In this document: one piece after another, positions 38,561 through 51,003 of the stretch | Layout: each line of letters opens with the position of its first letter | How positions within the stretch are numbered: position 1 is the stretch's first letter | Notes under the pieces: model-generated | What the model saw: only the letters and a program-made list of their open reading frames with translations | The model's database searches: none | What the model was told of the DNA's origin: nothing | From: Mauremys mutica | Taxonomy: Eukaryota > Chordata > Testudines > Geoemydidae | Length of the DNA stretch: 64,000 bases | Reading direction: 5' to 3' | Assembly: GCF_020497125.1 (NCBI RefSeq) | Contig: NC_059081.1 | Location: forward strand, 66,236,768 to 66,300,767 | Translations under genes and position numbers: made by a program

Positions 38561-39600
38561 AAATGTATTAGCTTTCCGTATTTAGATCTTTGTGAGGTTA
38601 TGTGGAGAAATGATACTGAGTGAAGTTGAGGATTTGGAAGAGGAAATCTGGAAATAATACTTAGCTCTTATACATTCTTTGTTTGTAAAGAACTTTGGAG
38701 ATGAAGTGTTGTATTAGTTGTCACCACTCTCATTTTAGCAATGAGGAAACAGATGAAGAGAGGTGAGTGAATTGTCCAAGACCAGAGAAGAAGCGGACGG
38801 ATGTAAGAGCAATGACTAGAATTCAGAAGTTTCTAGCTCCCAGTCCTGTGCTCAGAGCACCAGACCATTTCTGCCTCTTAAACAGAAAAACCAAATCCTC
38901 CCATTTATTATTTCTCCAATAGAGCCAAGGACATTGAAATAGAACTTCAGGAAAAAAAGAAAGGCATACATAGTATCAAGCCTTCAGTGTGCATTTATAA
39001 TGCTGTGCAGAAACTGCATTTCAGGATGAAATGATTATTGATTTCTTAATGGATTACTGCTGCACAAATTTACACTCCCCCCAAAAAACATCAATCTTAG
39101 GATAATAATTATAAACGTATCACAGTGTGTAGAGCATTCTGATAGAGTAGAAACTTATCGCTATCTGCCGGGAAATGGCCAGTTTTCTATAGCTCCTGCT
39201 CTGACCACATTACAAGAAGCTACTTAAAAATAAATGCTAGTATAAGGCATAGTTTATAACAGGCCCAATACATACCTTCTGTCAACTTGCATTAGACTGA
39301 CCCTTTTTTGAAAACTCATTAAGTAAATAAATCTGCTGTCTTTAAGATAATGACCCACCCATAAATTACAAGTTTATTGGGATGAGAGTAATTTACTATG
39401 TATTTATTATGTGGATTGCAGTAGTACCTAGGAGACCTAGTCAGAGACCAGAAGCCCATTTTTCTAGGAGCCGTACAAACATACATTTTGCCAACTTATC
39501 AACAAAGGTCTTAAAACAAAGGGGTTTTTTGGTCCACAGAACAACTTTGTTATAAGCAGAATAGCATGAGGTGTTTGTCATCTTGCAAAGCACTTAGGAA

Positions 39601-39668
39601 CAGATTCAAAGCCCAATGAAGTCAGGGGAAAGACTCCTATTGACTTCTATCGACTTTGGATCCAGCCT
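39601..39668. repeat. short palindromic unit (CTGATCCAAAGCCC type)
   Basis: CAGATTCAAAGCCCAATGAA and GTCAGGGGAAAGACTCC precede ATTGACTTCTATCGACTTTG and GATCCAGCC. Confidence 0.5.
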
Positions 39669-41449
39669 CCAAACCACCTAAACTTTATATAAAGTAGAAA
39701 TAGACCTGAAAAAAAAATTATAGCTGACTGACCTACCCCTTGAGCTTTGGGAAGGGTCAGATCTGGATCTACACTTTGAATCTGTCCTCAGCACCTGGGC
39801 TATCCACTAGAAGCAACAGGTGTCAGCAACAGATGCAGCCCATGGTTTTACTGCGAACATTCTATAGCTACGTATCCCATGGGGAATCAGTTCCAAGTGT
39901 TTAAATTGGCAGTTCTCTTATCCCGGTGGTGCCTATCTTCTCTCCAGGAACTACAAGTTTTAGATCAGGACAAAACGTGATCAGCACCATTACAGAAGGC
40001 AAGGGTTCAAACTACACAGAGTACGTTTTCGGAAATGCTGCTCCACATCTAGTTGCCCTGGTATACATTTGCAGTTAAATCCTCTCCAACATCACTTCAG
40101 CTACACCAGATGCTGATACCAACTGTAGGCAATAAGTAATATTTGCATTGTAAATCAGCCTTTAGACAGGATGTGAACCAACTCTTCAGAAAAGTTCAAA
40201 TGTGAGTTTTGCTACTCCGTCTCTCCTGTATACAAAGTTTCGCGGTATCAAAGTTCACAATAAGTAGGTTGTACAATGTAATGGTCAGATATTTCATCCA
40301 TGTAGCATCACCACTGCATATGATTTTCCTGCATCTTAAGGGCCTGATTCAAAGACTCCCATTGACTTTAATGGGCTTGGAGGGAATGGACAGTCCCAAA
40401 TTACTGATAAAGATGCTACCGAGCCATACAGAATGTCATCAGCATCCAACAACTATTCCCTTTCTAAGAAATATATAAAGAAGCATCAACAATTTAATTA
40501 GTAAGGTGCCTTTCCCCCAGAAAGGCAATTAGGCACAAATACAATAAAAAGAAAAAAAAACCACCCTTCTCAAATAGTGTAAGCTACTCAGTATAGTGTG
40601 TGTGTGTACACATACACATCCTTCTACACCTCCAAATAAAGTATCTTTATAAAGTGCCATAACCAACAGAGTACAGAAAATATAACCAAACAAAATACCT
40701 GATTTGCAACTCTTTCAATTGACTTCAGTTAGCAGTGGCTGCCAAATGAGGTTTGGAAAAATATAGATGTAAATTGAGGAAGGTTGGGGGATCTTTGGAG
40801 CTGCAGTAGGACAAGAGATGATATCCAAGCATCAAAACCAAAACCTCAACACACATTAATATTCAAAAGACCTCTCAGCTTCAAGTCAGCCAACATGCAT
40901 CTTACTCAGTAATTCTTAATGCAATCTTGTTTACAATTGGAAATGTATTATATCTCAGCTCCACCTATTCATATGGTTCAGAGCAAACTGTCAGGCATAA
41001 AATGACAAAATGGTTATTGTCAGGGATCCCCTTCAGCATAAGAATTAATTTGACCTATTTTATTACTAAATTACTACTCCCACACAAATTTGCTACTGTA
41101 GATATTTATCAGCGCTGACATTTGCATTCCAGTGAGGTGTTCTCAGACACAGATTTTCGTTTCTTCAATTTCAGAAGTGTATTGAACAGATTTGATGTAA
41201 ACAGCCTGTTGCCAAGCTAGTTAAATTCTTTAAACTTTATACATATAATTATATATATATATTTTTTTTAAATAGAATTCAGAGGGAGTTTCGGATCAAG
41301 AAACAAACCATGTTATGAGTCAAGGCAAAATTAGCCATAATTTTGAGGGGACCCACGAATATTTGTACTAAAACTCCCACTGCTGTGGCAATATGTGCTG
41401 ATTGCCACCACACAATGAGCTAAGTGGATATAGTATAGCGGCTCTGATT

Positions 41450-41525
41450 AAGCGGGTGTTTAAGTCTCACAAAAGTCAATGGGCGTTAAGTACAGGTTTA
41501 AGCGCTTTACTAAATCAGGACCAGA
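41450..41525. repeat. AGCACTTAAGCA-type palindromic repeat, short copy
   Basis: GTTTAAGTCTCACAAAAGTC, AATGGGCGTTAAG, TTTAAGCGCTTTAC and TAAATCAGGACC form a truncated member of the same family. Confidence 0.45.
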
Positions 41526-41874
41526 ATGGGCTACATTTTCAAAACTTGGGGCTTAAACTGAACACATGTTTAGGCTTGTATACGTTTAGGCTTGGCAGAA
41601 TTTGATTTTTTATGGATATATATCATTTCTATGGAGAATATCAATGTTTATTTTTAAGCATTTTTTTAAAATCAGTTTTGGGAAATCAGACAATTATTTA
41701 CTGACAGGGGAAACTGAGATTCAAAAATTTAAAGCTTTGGAACCATTAAACACACAAATTGTTCATCTCACATGTCAAAATATATAAAGTAAATACCCCT
41801 AAAATCAAACTACAAGTTTTCAAGTAAGAATTATTCCTGCATCAACAATTCTTACTCTGCCTATCTGTAAATCA

Positions 41875-41889
41875 TCATCATCATCATCA
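41875..41889. repeat. (ATC)n microsatellite
   Basis: Five tandem ATC/TCA units. Confidence 0.9.
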
Positions 41890-41936
41890 ATAGAAATCTT
41901 TTATCAATTTCTGTACATACAGTGAAATCAATGTTA

Positions 41937-42086
41937 CAGGGCCGCCCAGAGCAGGGGGCAACTGGGGCAATTTGCCCCAGGTCCCAGGCCCTGCAGCGGC
42001 ACCCATGAGAATTTTTTTTTTTTTAAATGGAAAGGGCCCCCAAAATTGCTTTGACCCAGGCCCCCTGAATCCTCTGGGCAGCTCTG
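41937..42086. mobile_element. hAT MITE (CAGGGCC ends)
   Basis: A 150-bp element with CAGGGCCGCCCAGAG and CTCTGGGCAGCTCTG ends, flanked by a perfect 8-bp duplication CAATGTTA (41929-41936 and 42087-42094). The short frames across it are not genes. Confidence 0.88.
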
Positions 42087-42525
42087 CAATGTTATCAACA
42101 GTTACCAACACAAATCTAATCCTTCCTAGTTATACACACATTACACATATACGTAATACACACACAAATAAGTAATTAGGGACAGAACACAGCTGTTTAG
42201 CATACACGAGTGCTTGCTTTGTGCAGAAGCTTTCAGAAACAAGTTCTATCATTCAGCGATAGGCACCACAATACATGGCACACCATGGAGTTAACTATAG
42301 TTGAAGGATCAGTTAAAAACAATTAATATTTGTCCAAACCCTACAGTGCATTCAGATCCAAAACCAAAACTGTCAATTTGACATTTTGACAACATATGAG
42401 TGCTCATACTATCATCAAAACGCTAGTTCTCAAACTCTATATTTTCCAAAAAATGAATCTTAGATTTTACAATTTGCACTCTACCTTGTGCTGGTTAGCT
42501 ACATAAGTCATCCAGTCAGGAAAAC

Positions 42526-45500
42526 AACATAAGAACGGCCATACTGGGTCAGACCAAAGGCCCGCCTAGCCCAGTATCCTGTCTTCCAACAGCAGTCAAT
42601 GCCAGGTGCCCCAGAGGGAATGAACCGACCAGGTAATCATCAAGTGATCCATCCCCTGTCGCCCATTCCCAGTTTCTGGCAAACAGAGGCTAGGGACACC
42701 ATCCCTGCTCATCCTGGCTAATATTAATTGATGGACCTATCCTCTATTAATTTATCTAGTTCTTTTTTTAACCTTGTCATGGTCTTGACCTTCATAACAT
42801 CCTCTGACAGAGTTCCACAGGTTGACTGTGCGTTGTGTGAAAAAAAAAATACTGTTTGTTTGTTTTAAACCTGCTGCCTATTAAATTTAATTTGGAGACC
42901 CCTAGTTTTTGTGTTATGAGAAGTAGTAGGTGACACTTCCTTATTTACTTTCTCCACACCAATCATGATTTTATAGACCTCTATCATATCCCCCTTTAGC
43001 TGTCTCTTTTCCAAGCTGAAAAGTCCCAATCTTATTAATCTCTCCTCATATGGAAGCTGTTCCATACCCCTAACCATTTTTGTTGCCCTTTTCTGAAGCT
43101 TTGCCCATTCCAATATATCTTTTTTGAGATGAGGCAACCACATCTGCACACAGTATTCAAGATGGGGGTGTACTATGGATTTATATGGAGGCAACATGAT
43201 ATTTTCTCTCTTATTATCTATCCCTTTCCTAATGATTCCCAACATTCTGTTCGCTTTTTGACTGCCGCTGCACACTGAGTGGATGATTTCAGAGTTGGGT
43301 GACCAGATCACCCAGGTCAAATATCGGGACGCGGGGGGGGGGGGGAGGGGCGGGGACAGAGGGGGAAAAAATGGCGGCAGAGCAAAAAATAAATAATTCC
43401 CCCACCCCCGATTCCTCCTCCCTCCACAAGCGCTGGAGGGTGGCCCGGGAGACTCAGGGGAGCGCGGGGCCAGGGTGAGTGTGAGTCCGGCCTGGCCCCG
43501 AGCAGGCAGGACTCGGGCGCGGTACCCGGAGGGAGAGTACGGGGTGGCCTGCGGGGCCAGGCGGCGGCGGCTGTTCTCCCCACCTGGGCAGCAGGACTTG
43601 AGAGCAGCCGCTGCTGCAGCTCCCACATCCGCGGGGGGAGGAAGCGGCCGCTGGCCAAGCTTGGCAGCTGCGGCTCTTGTGCCCACGAACCCCCCGAGCC
43701 CGGGCCTGCTGCGGGGACCCAGCGCGCACACAGCGCGCGCCCAGCCCCTGGCCAGTCGCGTCTGGGCTGGCTGCCCAGCTGGTGCAATCCCGCGGGCGGC
43801 CCTGGAGTGGGGGCAGCAGGCCCCAGCCCCCCCATCCCGCTCGGGTCCCACAGGGGAACGAACGGGGCTGGGCTGCCGATGCCTCCGCCGCGGGATTGCA
43901 CCAGCTGGGCAGCCAGCCCAGACGCGACTGGCCAGCGGCTGGGCGCAGCGTGTGTGCTGCTGGGTCCCCGCAGCAGGCCCGGGCTCGGGGGGTTCGGGCC
44001 CGGGCGCCACATGCTTGGCCGCTTCCTCCCCCCACGGCAGTGGGAGCTGCAGCAGCAGTTGCTCCCACGTCCCGCTGCCCAGGTGGGGAGAACAGCCACC
44101 GCCTGGCCCCGCAGGCCACCCCCTAATCTCCCTCCAGGTACCGCATCCGAGTCCTGCCTGCTCAGGGCCAGGCCGGACTCACACTCACCCCGGCCCCGCG
44201 TTCCCCTGCGTCTCCTGGGCATGGTTTGCTTGGCAAGAGGCGGGGATTTGGGGAGGGATCCAATTGGAGAAGGAGGGGGCGGAGTCGGGGTGGGGAAGGG
44301 CGCGAGCCCTTCCAGGCTCCGGAGCCTTTGCTTGTTTGTCCAGTGTCCCGACCTAACATTGGTTGGGACGCGGGACAAACAAGCAAATATCGGGACAGTC
44401 CCGATAAAATCGGGATGTCTGGTCACCCTATTTCAGAGAACTATCCATAATGACACCAAAATCTCTCTCTCGAGTGGTAACAGCTAATTTAGACCCTATC
44501 ATTTTATATATAGTTGGGGTTATGTATTCCAATGTGCATTACTTTGCATTATCAACATTGAATTTCATTTGCCATTTTGTTGCCCAATCACCCAGTTTTG
44601 TGAGATCCCTTTGAAGCGCTTCACAATCTGCTTTGGACTTAACTATGTTGAGTAGTTTTGTATGATCTGCAAGTTTTTCCACCTCACTGTTTACCCCTTT
44701 TCCCAGATCATTTAAGAATACATTGAACAGCACTGGTCCCAGTACAGACCACTGGGGAACACCACTATTTATCTCTCTCCATTCTGAAAATGGACCACTT
44801 ATTCCTACTCTGTTTCCTATTTTTTAAACCAGTTGCCAATCCCTGAGAGGACCTTCCCTTTTATCCCATGACAGCTTACTTTGCTTAAGAGCCTTTGGTG
44901 AGGGACCTTGTCAAAAGCTTTCTGAAATTCTGGATCCCCCTTGTCCACATGCTTGTTGACCCCCTGAAAGAATTCTAGTAAGATTGTAAAGGGAAATCAG
45001 GCCTCACCAAAAACCATGTTGACTCTTCCCCAACAAATTAAGTTCATCTACGTCTGACAACTCTGTTCTTTGGTATAAACCAATTGGTCTGGTACTGAAG
45101 TCAGGCTTACTGGCCTGTAATTGCGGGGGATCACCTCTAGAGCCCTTTTTAAAAATTGGTGTCACATTAGCTATCCTCCAGTCGTTTGTTATAGACGTGG
45201 ATATAAATAATGGGTTACAAACTACAGTTAGTAGTTCTGCGGTTTCACAGTTGAGTGCCTTCAGAACTCTTGGGTGAATACCATCTGGTCCTGGTGACTT
45301 ACTGCTGTTTAATTTATCAATCTGTTCCAAAACCTCATCTAACACCACCTCAGTCTGGGACAGTTCCTCAGATTTGTCAACTAAAAAGAATGGCTCCAGT
45401 TTGGGAATCTCCCTCACATCCTCAGCTGTGAAGACCGAAGCAAAGAATTAATTTTGTTTCTCCACAATGGCCTTATCGTCCTTGAGTGTTCCTTTAGCAT

Positions 45501-45835
45501 CTCGATCGTCCAGTGGCCCCACTGGTTGTTTAGAAGGCTTCCTGCTTCTGATGTACTTAACAAAAATTTTTTTTGCTCTTACTTTTTGCGTCTTTGGCTA
45601 GCTGTTCAAATTCTTTCTTGGCCTTCTGAATTATATTTTTACACTTCACTTGCCAGAGTTTATTCTCCTTTCTATTTTCTTCACTAGGATTTAACTTCCA
45701 CTTTTTAAAGGATGCATTTTAGCCTCTTACTGCCTCTTTTACTTTGTTGTTTAGCCACGGCGGCAATTTTTTGGTTCTGTTACTATGTTTTTTAATTCGG
45801 TGTGTACATTTAAGTTGAGGCTTTATTATGGTATA
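42526..45835 (-). mobile_element. CR1 LINE, 5'-truncated and disrupted
   Basis: This is a non-LTR retrotransposon on the minus strand. The 3' end is at about 42526 (complement of ACATAAGAACGGCC), and the copy runs to about 45835. A reverse-transcriptase segment at 45004-45417 includes SPGPDGIHPRVLK and ANVTPIFKKGSRGDP, classic CR1 motifs. A second segment at 44539-44733 has VFLNDLGKGV and LADHTKLL, where the catalytic [F/Y]ADD is degraded to LADH. The C-terminal part near 42870-43260 has ANRMLGIIRKGIDNK and LPYEERLIRLGLFSLEKR. Frameshifts separate these segments, and a 1136-bp hAT element interrupts the copy at 43295-44430. Net LINE length is about 2.2 kb, so the 5' end with the endonuclease is missing. 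It is inactive. Confidence 0.95.
43295..44430. mobile_element. hAT foldback element, 1.1 kb, inserted in CR1
   Basis: The ends are TTGGGTGACCAGAT and ATCTGGTCACCCTA-type repeats like the short MITEs. The flanks are a perfect 8-bp duplication TTTCAGAG (43287-43294 and 44431-44438) of CR1 sequence. The interior is extremely GC- and CpG-rich and folds back on itself. Arms of roughly 310-340 bp (about 43455-43795 and 43889-44200) surround a loop of about 90 bp. For example, GGCTGCCCAGCTGGTGCAAT near 43770 faces ATTGCACCAGCTGGGCAGCC near 43895. There is no transposase. Frames of up to 381 codons on both strands are artefacts of base composition. Confidence 0.88.
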
Positions 45836-46906
45836 AGGAAACAACTTCACATAGATTTGCATAACTAAATAAGTGAGCATAGATTGTAGATCTTAACAAT
45901 GAACTTCTTGTAATCTGCAGACGAACAATTAGAGAAATTTCTGAATAATTTAGTTGAGAATTACCAGAGTTGCCAACTCGCTATTTTATTGCCATGATCA
46001 TCTCATTTGATATTTTCCTTAAAGCTCCAGATTCTTGAGTCCAATAAGAGCAAGAAATCTCAGCTTTCATTTTAAAATAAAGTATTCTCTCTCTTCCCCT
46101 ATTTGAAAAGAAAATTTTGAAAACATGACCTGAGTGCACCCGAATGGCTCAGAAACCAGAAAGTGAATAAACAGAAACCCAAAATGTATTCATTTTTAAA
46201 AATCTCATGATTTTTAAGCCCATCATGACCTTATGCCACATTCATGATTTTTGAGTACTTGGGACTGGCCCAATATTGACTTACACAATTTATTCACGAA
46301 AGTACTTGGGTTCTAGAAATAATGATGTCACCAAAAAGATTTTTTTTTTCAGTGAAACAGAAAAAACCAAGAGGAGTTCACATAAGGAAATCAAACAAAC
46401 AAATCAGGTAAAACTTATTTCTATGCTGAATATCCTCTTACAACCTGATTGATTATTATACTGAGTGTTCTAACTAAAGTTTAACTCCATGTTTTCCATT
46501 TTGCAATTTACCTTTAAGACAAGCAGTGACTGCTTGTGAACTATTGACTTTACGATAAAATGTGAGAATAAAATCTACTTCACCCCTTATGTTTGCTTCT
46601 TTGTAGTTCAATTTATGAGCTAAAAAAATAGCAAGGACCGTGCTGCTTACAAGTTGACCAAAGCGAGGTGAAAAGAAAGCTAGTAGTTCATATGTGCAAG
46701 AGAATGGGAACAAATGAGGATTTAACTACTGTAGATGTCAAAATATATTGCACATTGACATTTTGATATAAAACAATTTTTTTTTAAATCTCTGATTCCT
46801 GCCACGTCTTAACAATTCCTGTTATTAAAATTCCAGATAGTACACAGGGAATGGTCAGTGTGAATTATTCTACAGTAAATAATCCTTACGGCAGATGAAA
46901 TATGGT

Positions 46907-47022
46907 TAGGGTGACCAGATGTCTCAATTTTATAGGGACAGTCCTGATATTTGGGGCTTTGTCTTATATAGGTGCCTATTACCTCCACCCCGATTTTTCA
47001 CACTTGCTGTCTGGTCACCCTA
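46907..47022. mobile_element. hAT MITE, TAGGGTGACC family, copy 3
   Basis: A 116-bp element in the opposite orientation to copies 1 and 2. The flanks AATATGGT (46899-46906) and AATATGAT (47023-47030) match at 7 of 8 positions. Confidence 0.9.
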
Positions 47023-48371
47023 AATATGATGAAACTGCATGGAACATTACTGGTTCTACCTTTTTCCATTATTATTATTAATAATAAAGTCACCGTTCAG
47101 TTTTGATGGCCCCAAACTCCAGAAGATAGGAAATAACTCAGGGAATCCACACACAAGCCCAATATTCCCATATCTCAGACCTTAACGATGTTATGACACA
47201 TTGCCCCTGGGGTAGTGTCCCTTGGCACAACCTCAAAACACATGTGGCTTTTTGGGTAGAACATCCAAATGCTTTCAACTTTGGCCTAGCTCTCATCAAT
47301 TTCAACGGGAGCACAATTAGGACAATGCTGAGAGGGGGGTTGTTTTTATTTAAAAAAAACAAAAAACAAAAACAAAGCCTGGCCTACAGGTAATTAAGGA
47401 GTCAATGAACACACTAAGCTTCGCATTTCATTTCAGGACACTTCACTCCAACAGTAGCTTTTGAATCTCCATTTTTAAATTAAATGCTTAGTTACATAAT
47501 TACTGCTACAATTATTCTCCTCACCTACAGATCAGCTTTATTTGCAATTCATTTTAGTTAATTAGTTAGTTGTGGTTTTATATGAGAGGTAATAGAAGAG
47601 AATTAATATTTGCCTCGCCCACACAAAATTGCTTTTCACAGCATGTGCACATGTTGACAAAAAAAAGTTTTGGAACTCCAGCCAATAACAAAGAGAAGAT
47701 TTTCACTACCTGAAAGCATCAAGTGTTACAAGGTTGTATATAGTGGATTAAACTGTTTATAATTATACGTTATAATTTATAAACATATAATAATTTCACC
47801 TCCAGCTTGCTAGGAAATTTCATCCCTTTCTCATGCATGAGGACCTGGCTGCACATTTATCACCTCCAGGCTGGCTTACTGTAACTCACTGTATCTAAAG
47901 ATGAATGAGAAGATGTCACACAGCCTCCTGCCAGCACAGAACACAGTTGCCTACCTAATCCATCACTCATGTGACCATGAGCACATCAAGTTTATGCTCA
48001 AATCTTTATTAATTGATTTGAAAATTATCACACCCCAGCTACATCAGAGCACAAATTTCGATCTGTGAACCACCATGACAGCTCTGCTCCTCTGGGACAA
48101 CACAGATCACAAAGCCCGGGGCGGGGGTGGGAAAAAACACCACATGTGAGAGCTGGGAACAAAAGTATTCTCTGACAAGGGTACCCAACTATGGAACAGT
48201 CTTCCTGAGGACATTAGACTAATCCCAAAACTGAACATCTTTAGGAAACACTGCCAAGCTTTCCTCTTTGAAGAAAGCCTTTCCACCATAAGTGACACTC
48301 ACAATTCCAGCACTCCTTGTATTCCCAAACTTCTCCCAACTCTGTAAAACAAACAAACAAAACCCCATGCC

Positions 48372-48583
48372 CAGGGCCAGCTTTAGGGCAATTCCACCGA
48401 TTCCCGGGAATCGGGCCCCGCACCCTCCGCCAAAGTGCTGCCGGAAACAGGGGCGGCCGATGGACCTGCCGCCGAATTGCTGCCGCTATCTTCGGCGGCA
48501 GCTTGATCGCTGCCGCTGTCTTTGGCGGCATTTTGGCGGCAGCTCTTTCGAATCGGACCCCGCATGTCCTAAAGCCGGCTCTG
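48372..48583. mobile_element. hAT MITE (CAGGGCC ends), GC-rich
   Basis: A 212-bp element beginning CAGGGCCAGCTTTAGG and ending CCTAAAGCCGGCTCTG. It has a perfect 8-bp duplication CCCATGCC (48364-48371 and 48584-48591). The interior repeats the phrase GGCGGCA several times. Overlapping frames of 60-119 codons are compositional. Confidence 0.9.
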
Positions 48584-48744
48584 CCCATGCCCACCCCCAC
48601 CCCAAGCAGAGTTCTGACCCCATAAAGGGAGAAGAGCCAGAGACTCCATGAAATTTTCTAGAGACTTTGCTATTGCTAATTTTACATGGAAAGCACTCAG
48701 AACTACGGTCATGGCATACGTAAGGGGCCTCCTTACTAACATTC

Positions 48745-49810
48745 AGTGGGGGTGGTTTGGTTGGCTAACTCCCAGTGTCAAAAGAAAGGGGAAGGGTCGA
48801 TGGGAAATCAGGACCCTGAGACTGACAGTCCCTAGAGGCAATGGGGAGAGGCCAATGCTCCAGGTCAGCCTGATTGACAGGGTGGGCAGGCTAATCAGGG
48901 AGTCAGGAGGCTGGGGGGTCCCATCCCCCCTGTGAGCTGGAATTGCCTGGGTCAGACAGACAGAGTGGGGCCAAGCTAAGGAGAAAGCAGGGGCAGAAGC
49001 TGAGCTGGGGAGCAGAGCTGGGCCGGATCCAGAGAGGCCAGAAAAGCAGCCCCTGTGCTGGGAGCAGAGCTGCAGCCCCAAAGCCAGAGGGGCCAGAGAA
49101 AGCAGCCCAGGGAGCTGGAGCTGGGGCTGGAGCCAGGTGCGGTGAGCAGCTGGAGAGTGCGAGGGAGACCCTGGACAGTGGGCCCAGCACAGGGAGATGC
49201 CTCGGCCAAGAGGCTCTGCAGGCCAGACTTGGAGGGGGATCGTAACCCTGGAAAGAAGGGTCCTGCCACCTAGAGCCTGAGAGTGTGTGGCCACCACCAG
49301 AGCAAGTTTCCAACCCGCAGCGTCCCTACAGCACAGCCAGGGCCTGAGACCTACAAGGAACAGACTGAACTGCCCTGACATTCCAGAGACACTGTTTGTG
49401 ATGTTCCCTGCCACAGAGCGGGATGTGTTTTCCTTTAACCTTTCCCATTTTTCCTTATTCCTTTTTTAACTAATTGCTGATTAAATAAATTGTATTTGCT
49501 TTAAGTCGTATGTAATGATCAGTGGGTCGGGGAAGTGTCCAGTGCAGAGAGAGCACCCTGGAGTGGGGACACCCCAGCCCCTGACCTAGGTGACCACAGC
49601 AAGGTTGGGGGTCGAGCCCCTAGGAATCCTGGGCCCAACCTTTTTGGGGTTACAAGGACTCTGCCAGACAGGAGAGTGCAAGGGGCGTCCTCGAGGGCAG
49701 GGAGGCCTCTGGGTAAAGGAACTGGGAGGGAGGACTAAGATCCTTCCACTAGCCCATTTCACCAGGGTAGTTCAGAAGCCAGGAAAGTTCCCCATAATAG
49801 CGGGACCATA
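48745..49810 (+). mobile_element. GC-rich dispersed repeat, possibly a solo LTR
   Basis: This is about 1 kb of G/A-rich sequence with repeated AGCAGAGCTG and GGCCAGA phrases, followed by a T-rich stretch with AATAAA (near 49484-49489) and then ATTGTATTTGCTTTAAG. I recognise it as a dispersed turtle repeat. The polyadenylation signal inside a mid-size repeat suggests an LTR. I could not identify TG/CA ends or a target duplication. The 223-codon minus-strand frame is not a gene. Confidence 0.4.
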
Positions 49811-50843
49811 CCCCTGCTTACACATACACAAAACCGTAAGATAACTAGACGCTGTTTTATTTATCTAATTCATATTATTTTGGCACTATTATTTCTGCAG
49901 GCAATACAGCTACATCCATACCAAATGGTCTTGGGGTCCTGTTTCTTACAGAGGAAGCAGGGTATGCTGAGCTCGGCCAAAACTTAGTTGGAGATTTATA
50001 AGGAATGCCTACATTTTACAGGCAGTGGGGCTGATGATTCAGAAGCAACACACACCCATGTGAGTCAGCACTGCAAAGCTGGAGGTGCCATCTTTTGGCG
50101 GGGACATAAAATCAAGGCTCTCCCTGTTTGTGATCACCAGTGATCCTTGGGTAATTACTCTCTGCCTATCCTTTGTACTTTCAATTAAAGAAGCTTATGA
50201 TCAATTCCTTGCCTCAGATGATGTATAACATTGCTCTGTGCTGTTAAACAACTGTTGGGTTTCACTCCAGAAGTGACTGCATTTGAGTGGCAGATAAGGT
50301 GGTCTCTATATAAAATTTGTGAAGCATGGTATAGAATACATGTAAAGAATATTTATGGATTATTTTCTTCAATCCATTAGTATACATATTTATATTTATT
50401 ATAGCAAGAAAATCTCACTACCATCTATTAATTTTTTTATACATAATAGCTATTAGTCAACAGCTATATTTAAATAACCATGATACCAGACTCATGCAAA
50501 TGACAACTTTAAAGCGTGAAGAATAAACTCAAACAAGTTTTACAGCATTTTTATATAATTATAGTATGTAAGTGAACACAAATCATGTTATATGCCAATT
50601 GGCTGAATCATATTTGACGCCATAACCCTATCATAAAAGCTGTTTTGCATAATTGTCTTTTAACCAGACTACAAGTGTTTAAAAATACAACCACTAAAAC
50701 TTGGTATTTAATATTACAGTATATAAAAGAATTGGGCAGTGCTGGTAGCCCCACTTATAATGAAGATCGCCTGACACTTCTCATTATCAGATGCTTTTTT
50801 CAGTGGCTTATGCCTTTGCCCAACTTTAACCCTTTGAGTTTCC

Positions 50844-50844
50844 C

Positions 50845-50884
<40 letters not shown>
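50844..50884. repeat. (CAGA)n microsatellite
   Basis: About ten tandem CAGA units, uninterrupted. Confidence 0.97.
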
Positions 50885-50886
<2 letters not shown>

Positions 50887-51003
50887 TCTTAATTCTGCCA
50901 TTTCCTAGCTTCGGCGAGGTTGACTTTGCAACCCAGACATTCTTTCAACCTAGTTTTGTGTATGTGATATTTAAACACGCAGCTGTGATGTTTTGTATAG
51001 GGC

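Noticed and set aside
41253..41272. TATA-rich stretch as promoter
   Set aside because: It is a short AT-rich low-complexity stretch with no associated exon or transcription-start signals.
42865..44010. 381-codon minus-strand frame
   Set aside because: It is a chimera: its first part reads through the GC-rich hAT foldback and its last part through the 3' CR1 coding region. It is not a gene.
43317..44487. Several frames of 149-369 codons on both strands
   Set aside because: They overlap one another in the same GC-rich palindrome. Simultaneous open frames on both strands are expected from composition, and the translations are Pro/Ala/Gly/Arg-rich with no domain.
48241..49414. Frames of 95-223 codons
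   Set aside because: They lie in a GC-rich MITE and a dispersed GC-rich repeat, with low-complexity translations and several competing frames.
50844..50884. CRISPR-like array
   Set aside because: It is a simple CAGA tetranucleotide run with no spacers. The organism is a vertebrate.
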